In this document: piece after piece, positions 44,136 through 52,929 of the stretch
Layout: each line of letters opens with the position of its first letter
Position numbering within the stretch: position 1 is the stretch's first letter
Assembly (NCBI GenBank): GCA_045811525.1
Contig: JBJMTV010000004.1
Coordinates: 124,001-188,000, forward strand
DNA: 64,000 nucleotides
Source: VAZQ01 sp045811525
Lineage (GTDB): Bacteria; Pseudomonadota; Alphaproteobacteria; Rhizobiales; Xanthobacteraceae
Direction of reading: 5' to 3'
Notes under the pieces: model-generated
Told to the model about the DNA's origin: nothing
Database searches by the model: none
What the model saw: the letters and a program-made list of their open reading frames with translations, nothing else
Position numbers and translations under genes: made by a program

Positions 44136-45440
44136 CTAGCGGAACATTGTGTTGGGCAGAAACAGTGCAATCTGCGGAAACATCAGCAGCAGCACGATGA
44201 GAAGTCCCATGGCGTACCAGAACGGCCAGATGCCGCGGAAGATCGTGTACATGGGCACATCGGGAACGATACCTTTGACAATGAACACGTTAAGCCCGAC
44301 CGGGGGGCTGAGGATGCCCATCTGGATCACGAGGACCGCGATCACGCCAAACCAGATCATGTCGACCTGATGCGTTCGCAGCACCGGCATCACCACGGGA
44401 AGGGTCAGGATCAGCATGGAAATGTCTTCCATGAAGGTCCCGAGCAGGAGGTAGGTGGTGATGATGACGATGAGCAGGCCGGTCGTGCCGATGTCGAAGC
44501 TCAGCAGGAATTTGACCACGATCTCCGGCAGCTGCGATAGCGTCATGAACGGGATGAACACGTAAGCGCCCATCAAGATCAGAAAGATGGTGGCGCTGGT
44601 GCGCATGGTCTGCAGCACAATCGCTTTCAGCACCGGCCAGTCCAGTTTGCGGCGCGCGAGCGCGACCACCAGGGTAAAAAAGGCGCCGAAGCCGGAGGCT
44701 TCAATTGGCGTGAACAGCCCGAGATACATTCCGCCGATGGTGATGAAGATCACCACAACGATTGGCGCGGACTGCTTGAGCGCGGCGAGCCGCTCTGCTG
44801 TGCTGGCGCGCGGGCCGCGCGGTCCAGCGCCGACCCGCCTGGCGGTCACGATCTGAATGGTCGCCAGGAAGAGGATGGTGAGAATAATGCCGGGAATGAC
44901 TCCGGCAAGGAACAAGCGGCCGATCGCCTGCTCGGTCAAGAGGCCGTAGATGACGAGGCCGGCACTCGGCGGAAAGATGAACCCCATGGTGCCGCCGGAG
45001 GCGACCGTGCCGGTTGCCAGCGCGTCGTCATATTTGAAACGTTTCATCTCAGGAAGTGCGACGCGTCCCATCGTGACGGCAGACGCCGCGGCCGAGCCGC
45101 ACAGCGAGGCAAAGAACGCGCATGCGATGACGGTGGCTGAAGCAAGCCCGCCGCGGATGTGCCCTACCCAGGCATAGGCGGCATTATAGAGGTCGCGGCC
45201 CATGCCGGAGGCTCCGGCAATGTTGCCCATGAGCACGAACATCGGGATGACAACGAGCTGATAGAAGCTTGCAACTGCAAAAGTCTCCGAGCTCAGCGAG
45301 GGGATTGCCTGGCTCCATCCGCGCAAGGCGACGGTGCCGAGAAAACCTGTAGTCAGCATCGCCAGGCCCACGGGCATGCGCAGGATGAACAGAAGGAAAA
45401 GCGCCCCAAGTCCCAGGAGACCGATCTCGACATTGCTCAT
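44136..45440 (-). CDS. dctM: TRAP transporter large permease (DctM)
   Basis: 434 aa, about 12 membrane segments. It begins VEIGLLGLGALFLLFILRMPVGLAMLTTGFLG; other DctM phrases are VASFYQLVVIPMFVLMGNIAG, CAFFASLCGSAAASAVTMGRVALPEMKRFKYDDALATG and GIVPDVPMYTIFRGIWPFW. It forms the Na+-driven translocation unit for a carboxylate with the DctQ encoded just upstream (four-base overlap) and the DctP at 46113. The ligand is probably an aromatic or keto acid, by context. Confidence 0.93.
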   Translation of the reverse strand: MSNVEIGLLGLGALFLLFILRMPVGLAMLTTGFLGTVALRGWSQAIPSLSSETFAVASFYQLVVIPMFVLMGNIAGASGMGRDLYNAAYAWVGHIRGGLASATVIACAFFASLCGSAAASAVTMGRVALPEMKRFKYDDALATGTVASGGTMGFIFPPSAGLVIYGLLTEQAIGRLFLAGVIPGIILTILFLATIQIVTARRVGAGPRGPRASTAERLAALKQSAPIVVVIFITIGGMYLGLFTPIEASGFGAFFTLVVALARRKLDWPVLKAIVLQTMRTSATIFLILMGAYVFIPFMTLSQLPEIVVKFLLSFDIGTTGLLIVIITTYLLLGTFMEDISMLILTLPVVMPVLRTHQVDMIWFGVIAVLVIQMGILSPPVGLNVFIVKGIVPDVPMYTIFRGIWPFWYAMGLLIVLLLMFPQIALFLPNTMFR

Positions 45441-45964
45441 TCCGGGCTCCCCATGCGCCGGCTTTCGTCGTCGAGGAGGGGCACGTCGCGGTGGATGGCG
45501 AGTACGACCGCCTCAACGAGCAGCACGAGCGCGTAGAGCGCGATACCGATGGACAAGAGCGTGTAGATCGGCCCGTATGGTATGTTGAGGAGTTGGGTGG
45601 TCTCGCCCAGACGGTCTGAAACGCGGCCGGTGCTGAAAAGCTGCCCCGCCCAGATCGCGACGATGCCGGCGGCGAGGAGCTTTACGGCGACCCCGGAGAG
45701 CCAGTCGAAGGTAGGGCCGGCCACGGTCGTCACCATATCGGCGGTGACGTGGGCGCCCGTGCGCCCGCCATAGCCGATGGCGCAGGCAACGACCAGGACC
45801 AGCAGGATGGTCGCGAGGTCGAGCGAGCCGAAAAGCGGGTGGTTGAAAGCGTAGCGCCCGACCACATCGGTCAGGATGACGGCCATGAGCAGAGCGAGCA
45901 CGATACCGCCGCAGTAAAGGGCGACGGCGCGCACGAGCTTGTCAACTGCATTCAGCATCAGCAT
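45437..45964 (-). CDS. dctQ: TRAP transporter small permease (DctQ)
   Basis: 175 aa, four membrane segments: LVRAVALYCGGIVLALLMAVILTDVVGRYAF, LATILLVLVVACAIGYGGRTGAHVTADMV, FDWLSGVAVKLLAAGIVAIWAG and IYTLLSIGIALYALVLLVEAV. The RYAFNHPLFGSLDLA and HVTADM phrases are typical of DctQ. It is partner of the DctM gene with an ATGA overlap. 148 bases separate it from dctP. Confidence 0.9.
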   Translation of the reverse strand: MLMLNAVDKLVRAVALYCGGIVLALLMAVILTDVVGRYAFNHPLFGSLDLATILLVLVVACAIGYGGRTGAHVTADMVTTVAGPTFDWLSGVAVKLLAAGIVAIWAGQLFSTGRVSDRLGETTQLLNIPYGPIYTLLSIGIALYALVLLVEAVVLAIHRDVPLLDDESRRMGSPE

Positions 45965-46112
45965 GCCTCAGCCCCACGGCCAGCCAATCGCATGTCGCCG
46001 TCATGTCCGGCTCTATGCCAAGGCACTCATCTCGTGATGTCTGAGAGCGACACGGGACGGCACACGGGCTGCGGAGATCAGCGCCTTCCAGCCCTGGCCC
46101 AGGTGCAAGCAC

Positions 46113-47129
46113 TCACTTATTGAGGGCATCGTACACACCGCGCGCATCGCTGATGCCTTCGCGCTCCAGGTCCGCCACGGTTTTTTGGACCACCGGCTGG
46201 GCGGCGTCATACATGGCCTTCTGCACATCGGGCCCGAGCTGAATGATTTCGACCTTGTTGCTGCTCTTCGCCGCCTGGAAAGCTTCCTCTGCCCAATCAT
46301 CGAAAACCTTGGCGGCCTTCAGGCTGAGCTCGCGGCCAGTATGCTTGTCGAGCAGCGCCTTCTGCCCTGGTGTGAGTGCGGCATAGCGCTCCTTGTTCAT
46401 GACGGCGCCGCACGGGTTGAAAAGGCCCGACACCCCGACACTCGTGTATTTCGCAATTTCGGCCAGGCGGAAGGGCGGCTGCAGCGACGTCGAGGGCAGG
46501 GCGACCATGTCGACCACGCCCGATGACAGCGCGTTGAACATGTCGTTGAGGTCCATGGGCACCGGCGACGCGCCCCAGGACGCAACGATCGGTGCGAAGG
46601 CCGCACCAGGCGTAAACACCTTCGCCCCTTTGAGGTCGGCCATCGTGCGCACGGGCTTGTCGCGCGAGGTCAGAACCGCCTGCGAAACGGTATAGGCAAA
46701 GATGTTCTGCACCTGCTTGTAATCGCCGGCGAGCGCGTTCGGCGGCAGGTTCCAGAGGCGCGTGGTGGCGTCAACCGCGCTGGTTGCGGCACCCGGCAGG
46801 ACGATCAGCATTGTCCTGGCAAAGACCTTCGCGTGGAATGGATGACAAATGTCCCCGATGTCGGCCACATTCTCCACCACGCGCTTGTATTGCTGGAACG
46901 GGCCGGCGCCGAGGGTCCCGCCGGCATAAACCTTGAGCGTCAGATCGCCATTACTTTCCTTGGCAAGCGTTTGGGCAAGCTCCTCGTAGAGCTTCACGAT
47001 GCGATGCGTGGACGGAAGGTATGTGGCGAGCTTGAGCTCGAGTGAGAGTGCTGCAGACGTCTGCCAGAGCAGTGCCAGCGCGAGTACCGCGAGCACCGGG
47101 CCGAACAGCCTCAGTGATGGTGAGCGCAT
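46113..47129 (-). CDS. dctP: TRAP transporter substrate-binding protein (DctP)
   Basis: 338 aa periplasmic receptor. Signal peptide LFGPVLAVLALALLWQTSAALS. DctP marks: LELKLATYLPSTHRIVKLYEELAQTLAKESNGDLTLKVY, GTLGAGPFQQYKRVVENVADIGD and the helix NDMFNALSSGVVDMVALPSTSL, which normally carries the ligand-pairing region. The conserved Arg that grips the carboxylate is not where I expect it, so ligand prediction is unsafe. First gene of the TRAP set. Confidence 0.9.
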   Translation of the reverse strand: MRSPSLRLFGPVLAVLALALLWQTSAALSLELKLATYLPSTHRIVKLYEELAQTLAKESNGDLTLKVYAGGTLGAGPFQQYKRVVENVADIGDICHPFHAKVFARTMLIVLPGAATSAVDATTRLWNLPPNALAGDYKQVQNIFAYTVSQAVLTSRDKPVRTMADLKGAKVFTPGAAFAPIVASWGASPVPMDLNDMFNALSSGVVDMVALPSTSLQPPFRLAEIAKYTSVGVSGLFNPCGAVMNKERYAALTPGQKALLDKHTGRELSLKAAKVFDDWAEEAFQAAKSSNKVEIIQLGPDVQKAMYDAAQPVVQKTVADLEREGISDARGVYDALNK

Positions 47130-47187
47130 GGTCGTCCTCCCTGCTGGGCCGCCGCGTCTCGACTCTCTTTTTTTGCTGCGGTGGCTT

Positions 47188-47240
47188 AGTGTCTCGATTC
47201 CGAAGCTCGCATCTTGTGTGGCATCATCATTTCCGAGCTA
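47188..47240. repeat. Third copy of the AGTGTC repeat family
   Basis: AGTGTCTCGATTCCGAAGCTCGCA (47188-47211) matches the reverse complement of 4851-4874 in 22 of 24 bases. The opposite arm is degraded (TTTCCGAGCTA) and its last three bases are the stop codon of the MetE-like gene (47238-47240), as the first repeat covers the gspG stop. Confidence 0.65.
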
Positions 47241-48407
47241 CTGACGTTTCCCCCAGATGCGCGCCGAGGCGATGTCGGCCCCTTCACGGACGGCCCGCAG
47301 CTTCGCCCAGACCACGTCCTCGGCGACCCATTCGCGCCCGGCAAAAGTGCCGAAGCCGCAGTCGGTGCTGGCCACAACGCGCTCGCGATCGCCGACCGCC
47401 GCGACGGCCTCCTCGAGCCGGCGCGCCACCACTTCCGGATGCTCCACGAAATTCGAGGTGGTCTCGATCACTCCCGGCACAATGATCAGGTGATCGGGAA
47501 GCTTCTGGCGGGCTAAGGCACTGTACTCGTGCTGGTGCCGCGGATTGGCGAACTCGATGCTGAGCGCGCCGACTTTGGCCTGTAGCAGGACCGGGAGAAT
47601 ACTCGCGAGCCCGATGTCGTGCGTGTGCGGCCCCTCCCAGTTGCCCCAGCAGCAGTGCAAGCGGACCTGCTGGGCTGGAATGCCCTCAATGCCCTGGTTG
47701 ATGGCGGCGACGTGCTGCTCGCAGATGCCGACGAATTCGCGCTCCGACTTGTCCTGAAAGGCGATGGTGCGGTCCATCGCGAGATCCGGTGCGTCGATCT
47801 GCAGAACAAAGCCCGCCTGCGACACGGTGACGTATTCGTGTCGCATCTCGCGCGCCAATGCCTGCAGATAGGATTCGTGCGAGACGTAATGCGCGTTCTG
47901 CAAGGTGGTGGCGATAATTCCCGGCGAAGGAGCCGTCATGAAGCAGTCGCTGGCCTTCTTGCCGGCGGCCTTCGCTTGCCGCTTCAGCCGCTCGATCTCG
48001 GCCTTGATGATCGAATCGTCGCCATAGAGGATCTCGCTTTCGGCGCGCGGCGCATTGAATTGCTTGCCGCGGCGCGGAAAGCGCTCGCTCAGTACTTTGG
48101 CGAACAACGGGAAGTCCATCTGGTCGCGCGGCCGGTTGCGGGTGGAAATACCGCCGTAGCCGCTCATGCGTTGCGCAATGTAGGTCTGGAAGCCGACGCG
48201 CCCCTGCTCACCATCATTGATGATGTCGATGCCGACCTCGATCTGCTTTCCCACCACATGCGCCACGCGCCGCTCGATCTCTTGCTCCAGCGCATCCTTC
48301 GCAACTGCCTCGCCCTGCTCGGAGCCGACGAGGAGCTCGTTGAGCACCTCGCCGCGGGGCAGGCTGCCCACATGCGTGACCAGGATCCGGTCGTGGCTAG
48401 TCTGCAT
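47238..48407 (-). CDS. Cobalamin-independent methionine synthase-like protein
   Basis: 389 aa with the MetE C-terminal-type barrel: ILVTHVGSLPRGEVLNELL, DIINDGEQGRVGFQTYIAQRM, VSQAGFVLQIDAPDLAMDRT, VRLHCCWGNWEGPHTHDI (His/Cys zinc-ligand candidates) and VIETTSNFVEHPEVVARRLEEAV, VVASTDCGFGTFAGREWV with a Cys near the end. Family members transfer methyl groups from varied donors to a thiol. Placed within a monooxygenase/transport cluster, it may demethylate a methoxylated aromatic or pass on a methyl group (inference); it is not a full-length MetE. Confidence 0.82.
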   Translation of the reverse strand: MQTSHDRILVTHVGSLPRGEVLNELLVGSEQGEAVAKDALEQEIERRVAHVVGKQIEVGIDIINDGEQGRVGFQTYIAQRMSGYGGISTRNRPRDQMDFPLFAKVLSERFPRRGKQFNAPRAESEILYGDDSIIKAEIERLKRQAKAAGKKASDCFMTAPSPGIIATTLQNAHYVSHESYLQALAREMRHEYVTVSQAGFVLQIDAPDLAMDRTIAFQDKSEREFVGICEQHVAAINQGIEGIPAQQVRLHCCWGNWEGPHTHDIGLASILPVLLQAKVGALSIEFANPRHQHEYSALARQKLPDHLIIVPGVIETTSNFVEHPEVVARRLEEAVAAVGDRERVVASTDCGFGTFAGREWVAEDVVWAKLRAVREGADIASARIWGKRQ

Positions 48408-48440
48408 GCCTCACCCCCGCGCGAGCATGCCGCCCGCGAG

Positions 48441-49100
48441 TCACGCCACCTTGCCGGCCGCGACAGTGCTGCCAGATTTTGCCCAATAGTCGCCGCGCGA
48501 CTTCGTCTCCTTGAGCTGCTTGGCATCCTCATAGCCGGGCGCCATGGATGCCGTGGTGCCAGCCATGACCTCGTGGTGCTCGATGTTGAGGAGCCGCAGC
48601 CAGCTCTGCTGACCAAGCGTGAGCCCGATCATGCAGCCGAGCTCCACCAGCTCAGGCTCGCTGAAATTGCGATGCATCCGCTCCCAGAACGCGTCGTCCG
48701 TGTTGAGGTGCCAGACAATGGCTTCGGCGTAGGCGAGCGCCGATTTCTGCCGCTCGTCGTATTTGCTCGACTTCTCGAAATTGAGCAGGTCGAGCACGTG
48801 ATCCTCAATGACTGCGCCGGCCGAGGTCGCCTTCACAGATCGCTGATTGCCGCAATACTCGCACTGCACGGAGCGCGATACATAGAGCCGGCAGAGCTCC
48901 TTGATCGGATGATCGAGCACGCCGTTGCGGAAAATGTCATTCCATGAATTGGCAAAGAACCAAAAGCAGGCCGGCACATGGGCGCGCACCGCCGAGCTTT
49001 CCGGGCGTGGCGTGCCCTCGCGTTGGCATCGCTCCATCTCCTGGCGCATCTGCGCGTCCATCTTTTCTAGCGGCACGTAGCTGATGCGTTGCTTGGACAT
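48441..49100 (-). CDS. Carboxymuconolactone decarboxylase-family protein with CxxC
   Basis: 219 aa, AhpD-like helical fold. FANSWNDIFRNGVLDHPIKELCRLYVSRSVQCEYCGNQRS contains the redox CxxC (CEYC) followed by Asn/Gln instead of the usual His. DERQKSALAYAEAIVWHLNTDDAFWERMHRNFSEPELVELGCMIGLTLGQQSWLRLLNIEHHE is the second half of the family signature. Unlike the 43077 protein it keeps the cysteines, so peroxidatic or disulfide chemistry is possible. It lies directly downstream of the HpaB-type gene. Confidence 0.85.
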   Translation of the reverse strand: MSKQRISYVPLEKMDAQMRQEMERCQREGTPRPESSAVRAHVPACFWFFANSWNDIFRNGVLDHPIKELCRLYVSRSVQCEYCGNQRSVKATSAGAVIEDHVLDLLNFEKSSKYDERQKSALAYAEAIVWHLNTDDAFWERMHRNFSEPELVELGCMIGLTLGQQSWLRLLNIEHHEVMAGTTASMAPGYEDAKQLKETKSRGDYWAKSGSTVAAGKVA

Positions 49101-49123
49101 CCTCAGTCTCCTGTATTGCTGGG

Positions 49124-50785
49124 TTATTCCGCCGCACGAGTCGGAGCCGCTCTGGCTCCGGTGTCCTGCGCCTTGGCATAATCTGCAACTGTCTTGTACT
49201 CGGTCTGGCCCTCGTTTTCGCCGACGCCGACCACCCTGCGGGCGAAAGCCGCAAAAGGCCCGGAGCCCGTGAACTCGGCGCGCTTCATGGTCAGCGAGAG
49301 CAGCGTCTGGAGAGGCGTGCCGTTGAAATTCTCGAACATGAACAGGCGGCTGCCCCAGTCCGTCAGGTAGAGATCGCGAATGACGCGCGCAATCTTGATC
49401 CGGTCATAGGCCTCGCCGGTCGCACCCTTGTTGAGCTTTTCGAGCCAGGGCCGCATGTGCGGATCCTGCCACTGCTTCTCCGTGGGGAACATGATTGCAC
49501 TGCGCCCGCAAAGATCGATCAGCTCGTCCACCATCGGACCGAGGTTCTGCAGGAAATACACGCGCCCCCAGTTGAACAGCTGGATGTCCGGCTTGTAGAG
49601 CCCGCCGGGGGTGAAAAAGCCTTGATCCTCGGCCGCCAAAACGTGCGCATAGGTCGACTTTTGGAAGCCGATCAGTCGCGCGATGCGGCTCTGCACCGCT
49701 TCGATCTTGGCGGTGCCGAGGTGCTCACACATGAGGATGGCAAGCCCGCCAAGGAGCTCGGCGCGGACCGCCTGCCGTACCAGCGCATAATAGTGTCCCC
49801 AGTCGAACACGCGCTGAGGGTAGAGCTTGGCGTGATCCGGGTTGCCGATGTGAAACACATATTTCCAGGGAATCAGCACATGATCGAACAGCACCGTGGC
49901 ATCGAGCTCGTCACCTTGCGCCGACAAAGGGTGCTCCACCGGATCCCGGCCAACCAGGCTTTCCCGGCAGACGATGGTGACCCCTTTGAGATTAGCAGGA
50001 CAGACCCCGTAGATGACTTGGTCGCCCTTGGCGCCGGGACGGAAGAATACGCCTAGATGCAGGTAGTCGCCGAATGCCGAGGCGGTGCCGATCGCCTTGA
50101 CGCCGTTGACCACAATGCCTTCATCCGTGCTCGAGACAATGCGCAGCGCGGGCGAGGTCGCATGCGCATTGGGATCGGACCGGTCTGCCTGTGGATCGAC
50201 GAAATGCGGCGCGACCACGAGATCGTTGTCCATCGCGTATTGCCAGAATCGGCGGATGTTATCGGCCAGTCCGCGCCCGTCCGCACCGATTGACGCCTTC
50301 TCCCATGGCTCCGGATCATCGATGTAGGTGAACAGCATGTAGTTTTGCGAGTCCGGCGTGCGCGGGCAGGAGGCGGCAACGAAGTGCCGCATGATGAACT
50401 CGTGATAGCGCCGCTTCCTGACCAGCTCGTCCTTGCTGCGGTGAAGAAGCCACATCATTGACCGGCGCACCCCCTGCCCGTCGATGAACGTGAGCTCGTC
50501 CTGGAGATCGGGCCTTCGATGCAGGTCGAAGAATTCTGCCGTGCGCAGGGCATAGTCGCGCGTGAGCGAATGGGTGGCGACGTTGTCGATCTTCTCGTTC
50601 CCGACCCAGACCTGCCGCCCGTCATCAAGCGACTGCAGATAATGCTGGCCGGTGCGCAGCACGGCGCGCTGGCCGCCCGCCAGACGCATGTCATTGCCGA
50701 AAGGGAGAGACCCGCTTGGGGCGCCACTCCCATCGCAATGCGACCTAGCTTGCGCCGCGCTGCTGCGGCTCTGAGCCTGTTCCAT
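49124..50785 (-). CDS. HpaB-type FADH2-dependent 4-hydroxyphenylacetate 3-hydroxylase family protein
   Basis: 553 aa from the Met at 50785, which has GAGGA about eight bases upstream (upstream starts at 50791 and 50806 are possible). HpaB-family phrases: VWVGNEKIDNVATHSLTRDYALRTAEFFDL, PRTPDSQNYMLFTYIDDPEPWEKA, GIVVNGVKAIGTASAFGDYLHLGVF, and LFDHVLIPWKYVFHIGN, then RQAVRAELLGGLAILM. Such enzymes hydroxylate phenols using FADH2 from a separate reductase (HpaC); no reductase is in the window. Some family members are instead dehydratases, so 'oxygenase' is likely, not proven. It is the first gene of the leftward cluster and divergent to the LysR gene. Confidence 0.85.
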   Translation of the reverse strand: MEQAQSRSSAAQARSHCDGSGAPSGSLPFGNDMRLAGGQRAVLRTGQHYLQSLDDGRQVWVGNEKIDNVATHSLTRDYALRTAEFFDLHRRPDLQDELTFIDGQGVRRSMMWLLHRSKDELVRKRRYHEFIMRHFVAASCPRTPDSQNYMLFTYIDDPEPWEKASIGADGRGLADNIRRFWQYAMDNDLVVAPHFVDPQADRSDPNAHATSPALRIVSSTDEGIVVNGVKAIGTASAFGDYLHLGVFFRPGAKGDQVIYGVCPANLKGVTIVCRESLVGRDPVEHPLSAQGDELDATVLFDHVLIPWKYVFHIGNPDHAKLYPQRVFDWGHYYALVRQAVRAELLGGLAILMCEHLGTAKIEAVQSRIARLIGFQKSTYAHVLAAEDQGFFTPGGLYKPDIQLFNWGRVYFLQNLGPMVDELIDLCGRSAIMFPTEKQWQDPHMRPWLEKLNKGATGEAYDRIKIARVIRDLYLTDWGSRLFMFENFNGTPLQTLLSLTMKRAEFTGSGPFAAFARRVVGVGENEGQTEYKTVADYAKAQDTGARAAPTRAAE

Positions 50786-50870
50786 GTGCATTTCCTCGGT
50801 GGGCAAAGCAGCCCTGGCACTTTAATTTTGCCGTAGCCTAAGCCGGTCACGCCGAATAGACTATGCTCCC
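50786..50870. promoter_or_regulatory. Divergent control region of monooxygenase and LysR genes
   Basis: The 85 bases between the two starts hold the short perfect palindrome ATAGACTAT (50856-50864) beside the LysR start and an A/T patch at 50821-50829. LysR-type regulators usually bind T-N11-A sites in exactly such a gap; I can see the layout but not a certain site. Confidence 0.4.
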
Positions 50871-51884
50871 ATGGCTATAGGGAACATTCCCTCCGGTTAT
50901 GATGGGCTCGACCTGCACCAGCTCGAGGTGCTCGACGTTCTCTTGCGCGAGCACAGTCTCACCCGTGCGGCACGCGTGCTCAATGTCAGCCAGCCGGCGC
51001 TGAGCAAGACGCTGGCGCGTCTTCGTCGCTACTTCGCCGATCCGCTATTCGTGCGGGTGTCGCTGCGCATGGAGCCCACGACGAAGGCGCAACAACTCGC
51101 CGCGCCAGTCGGTGCGATTCTCGACCAGCTGCGCGCGTTGCGCACCGAGCATGTGCCGTTCGACCCGGCAACGTCGGAGCGGACATTCACGTTCTGCGTA
51201 GTGGACGCCGGAATCATCAAGCTCCTGCCGACCTTGGTGAGTCTGTTTTTCCAAGATGCTCCCGGTATTCGACTGCGCGCCGTGCAGCTCGAAGCTCAGC
51301 ATCTCGACTCCTGGCTCGGCTCGGGAAAGCTCGATTTTGCCATGGGCTCCTTCCCTTCGCTGGTGAAGGGCATTCGCCGGCAGCGGCTGTGGACCGAGCA
51401 CTATGTCAGCGTCGTGCGCAAGGAACATCCTCGCTTGCATGGCCAGCCGTTGCTGCACAGTTTTGCAGCGGAGCGCCACGTTCTCGTCTCGACGCCGGGC
51501 ACTGGCCATGCCCATCAGGCGGCCGAGCGCGCGCTGGAAGCGGCGGTCCCGGCGCAGAACATCGTGTGCCGCGTGCCCATGTTCATCGGCGCGGCGCTCT
51601 TGGCCAAGCACACAGACACGGTCGCGACGCTGCCCTGGTCGATCGCGACGGTGCTCGCCGACGACCTGGACCTACAGATCGTCACGCCGCCCATCAGCCT
51701 TCCCCGCATCGATATCTATCAGTATTGGCATGAGCGCTTTCACCGCGATGCCGGCAACCAATGGATCCGCTCAGTGTTCTGCTCGCTGTTCAGCAAAGGT
51801 GCTGCGATGCCACGGCAGGGGCGCCGTGAGCGGCCACGCTCGCCGCGCGCGGCATCCCGACGAGCCCACGCGGGCCGCCCGTGA
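50871..51884 (+). CDS. LysR-type transcriptional regulator
   Basis: 337 aa. The N-terminal winged HTH reads LDLHQLEVLDVLLREHSLTRAARVLNVSQPALSKTLARLRRYFADPLFVRVSLRMEPT, of the NahR/NodD type. The effector domain follows from about residue 95 (RTFTFCVVDAGIIKLLPTLVSLF, then SGKLDFAMGSFP). The tail after GAAMPRQ is Arg-rich and longer than usual. It is divergently placed 85 bases from the HpaB-type gene, the standard layout for a regulator activating a catabolic operon in response to its substrate. Confidence 0.92.
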   Translation: MAIGNIPSGYDGLDLHQLEVLDVLLREHSLTRAARVLNVSQPALSKTLARLRRYFADPLFVRVSLRMEPTTKAQQLAAPVGAILDQLRALRTEHVPFDPATSERTFTFCVVDAGIIKLLPTLVSLFFQDAPGIRLRAVQLEAQHLDSWLGSGKLDFAMGSFPSLVKGIRRQRLWTEHYVSVVRKEHPRLHGQPLLHSFAAERHVLVSTPGTGHAHQAAERALEAAVPAQNIVCRVPMFIGAALLAKHTDTVATLPWSIATVLADDLDLQIVTPPISLPRIDIYQYWHERFHRDAGNQWIRSVFCSLFSKGAAMPRQGRRERPRSPRAASRRAHAGRP

Positions 51885-51912
51885 TCACCTCGGCAGCGCG
51901 ACGGCATCCCAG

Positions 51913-52851
51913 TCACGGCTCGCGAGAGGCAACATAGGCACTGAGTGCGATCATGTCGTCGATTGTGAGCTTCTCGACCACGCCCTTCATGAGCGCCACC
52001 GGATCGCCTTTCCGGCGTCCCTGCTGCATGTCGTAGAGCTGGCGGAACATGTAGATCGGCTCCCGGCCGGCAATGCCGGGCACTTCGCCGAGCCCCTGCA
52101 GCGATGGTCCATGACAAATGTTGCAGGGGATAGTCTTGCCACCGCCTGAGACCGCGAGCGCTTCGCCGCGAGCGATGCTGCCGACCGGCACATAGGCGAA
52201 GAAGGTCGACTTCGGGTTGCGCCGCTGCGCACCTTCGGCGTTGTCGGGGATCATGATGATGCGCGAGCCAATAGGCTCGTTTCCGCTTTCGGCAGCCGCA
52301 TAGCGCATGCCGCCGCCGCCGACGAAGCTTTTTGGTGCGGTCTCGCTCTCGACGATCTTTTGTCGCGAATGCGGCTTCAAGGCCGCAAAGTATTCGCTCG
52401 CTGCTCGCGTCTCGTCGTCGCGAATGGCGTTGGCGATCTCGATCATCACCGAGGCGCGCACGCCGGTGCGGTTGCCCGCTTTGTATTGCTCCATCTGCCG
52501 CAGGACGTAGTTCAGCGGCAACCCGGCGATGTTGGCCGACTCGGGATGACCGCCGCCGCTCGGGAGGTGACAAAGCGCACAAGCCCGGAAAGAGGGCCGC
52601 CGGCCGTTGGCGACGGCGGGCGGCATCGCTGGATGCTCGTCGGGGAACCAGTCGGGCGGGTTGAACCCGTCGCCGATCTGCGCTGCCGTGTAGGTTTTCG
52701 TGCTGCCCGGGATCGAGAGCAGCTTTTCGTTGTCCGGTGCGGAGCCTCCGGCGGGGTTCACCGGGTAGGCCCAGTCCATCCCCTCCTGTGCCACGGCGGC
52801 GCTGACGAGCAGAAGCAGAGCACAGGCCAAGAGTGGAATTTGCCGTTTCAT
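51913..52851 (-). CDS. Exported di-heme cytochrome c
   Basis: 312 aa. Signal peptide PLLACALLLLVSAAVAQ. Two CxxCH heme sites: CALCH (in RACALCHLPSGGG) and CNICH (in GKTIPCNICHGPSLQG). Each is followed by the pattern of a class I c-type domain (IAGLPLNYVLRQMEQYKAG; IAGREPIYMFRQLYDMQQG) including the distal Met region. Similar di-heme proteins serve periplasmic dehydrogenases or oxidases. It is convergent with the LysR gene; whether it belongs to the monooxygenase cluster is unclear. Confidence 0.88.
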   Translation of the reverse strand: MKRQIPLLACALLLLVSAAVAQEGMDWAYPVNPAGGSAPDNEKLLSIPGSTKTYTAAQIGDGFNPPDWFPDEHPAMPPAVANGRRPSFRACALCHLPSGGGHPESANIAGLPLNYVLRQMEQYKAGNRTGVRASVMIEIANAIRDDETRAASEYFAALKPHSRQKIVESETAPKSFVGGGGMRYAAAESGNEPIGSRIIMIPDNAEGAQRRNPKSTFFAYVPVGSIARGEALAVSGGGKTIPCNICHGPSLQGLGEVPGIAGREPIYMFRQLYDMQQGRRKGDPVALMKGVVEKLTIDDMIALSAYVASREP

Positions 52852-52929
52852 CTCGGTCCCGCCGGACGTCGCTGTTGCGAGCTAAGCCATAACCCGCTGC
52901 GCCGTCCTACACTCGGACTTGTTTCCGCG

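Noticed and set aside
47619..48947. 442-codon open frame on the plus strand
   Set aside because: Lies antisense to the MetE-like and CxxC genes; composition follows from the GC-rich third positions of the real genes and no motif is seen.
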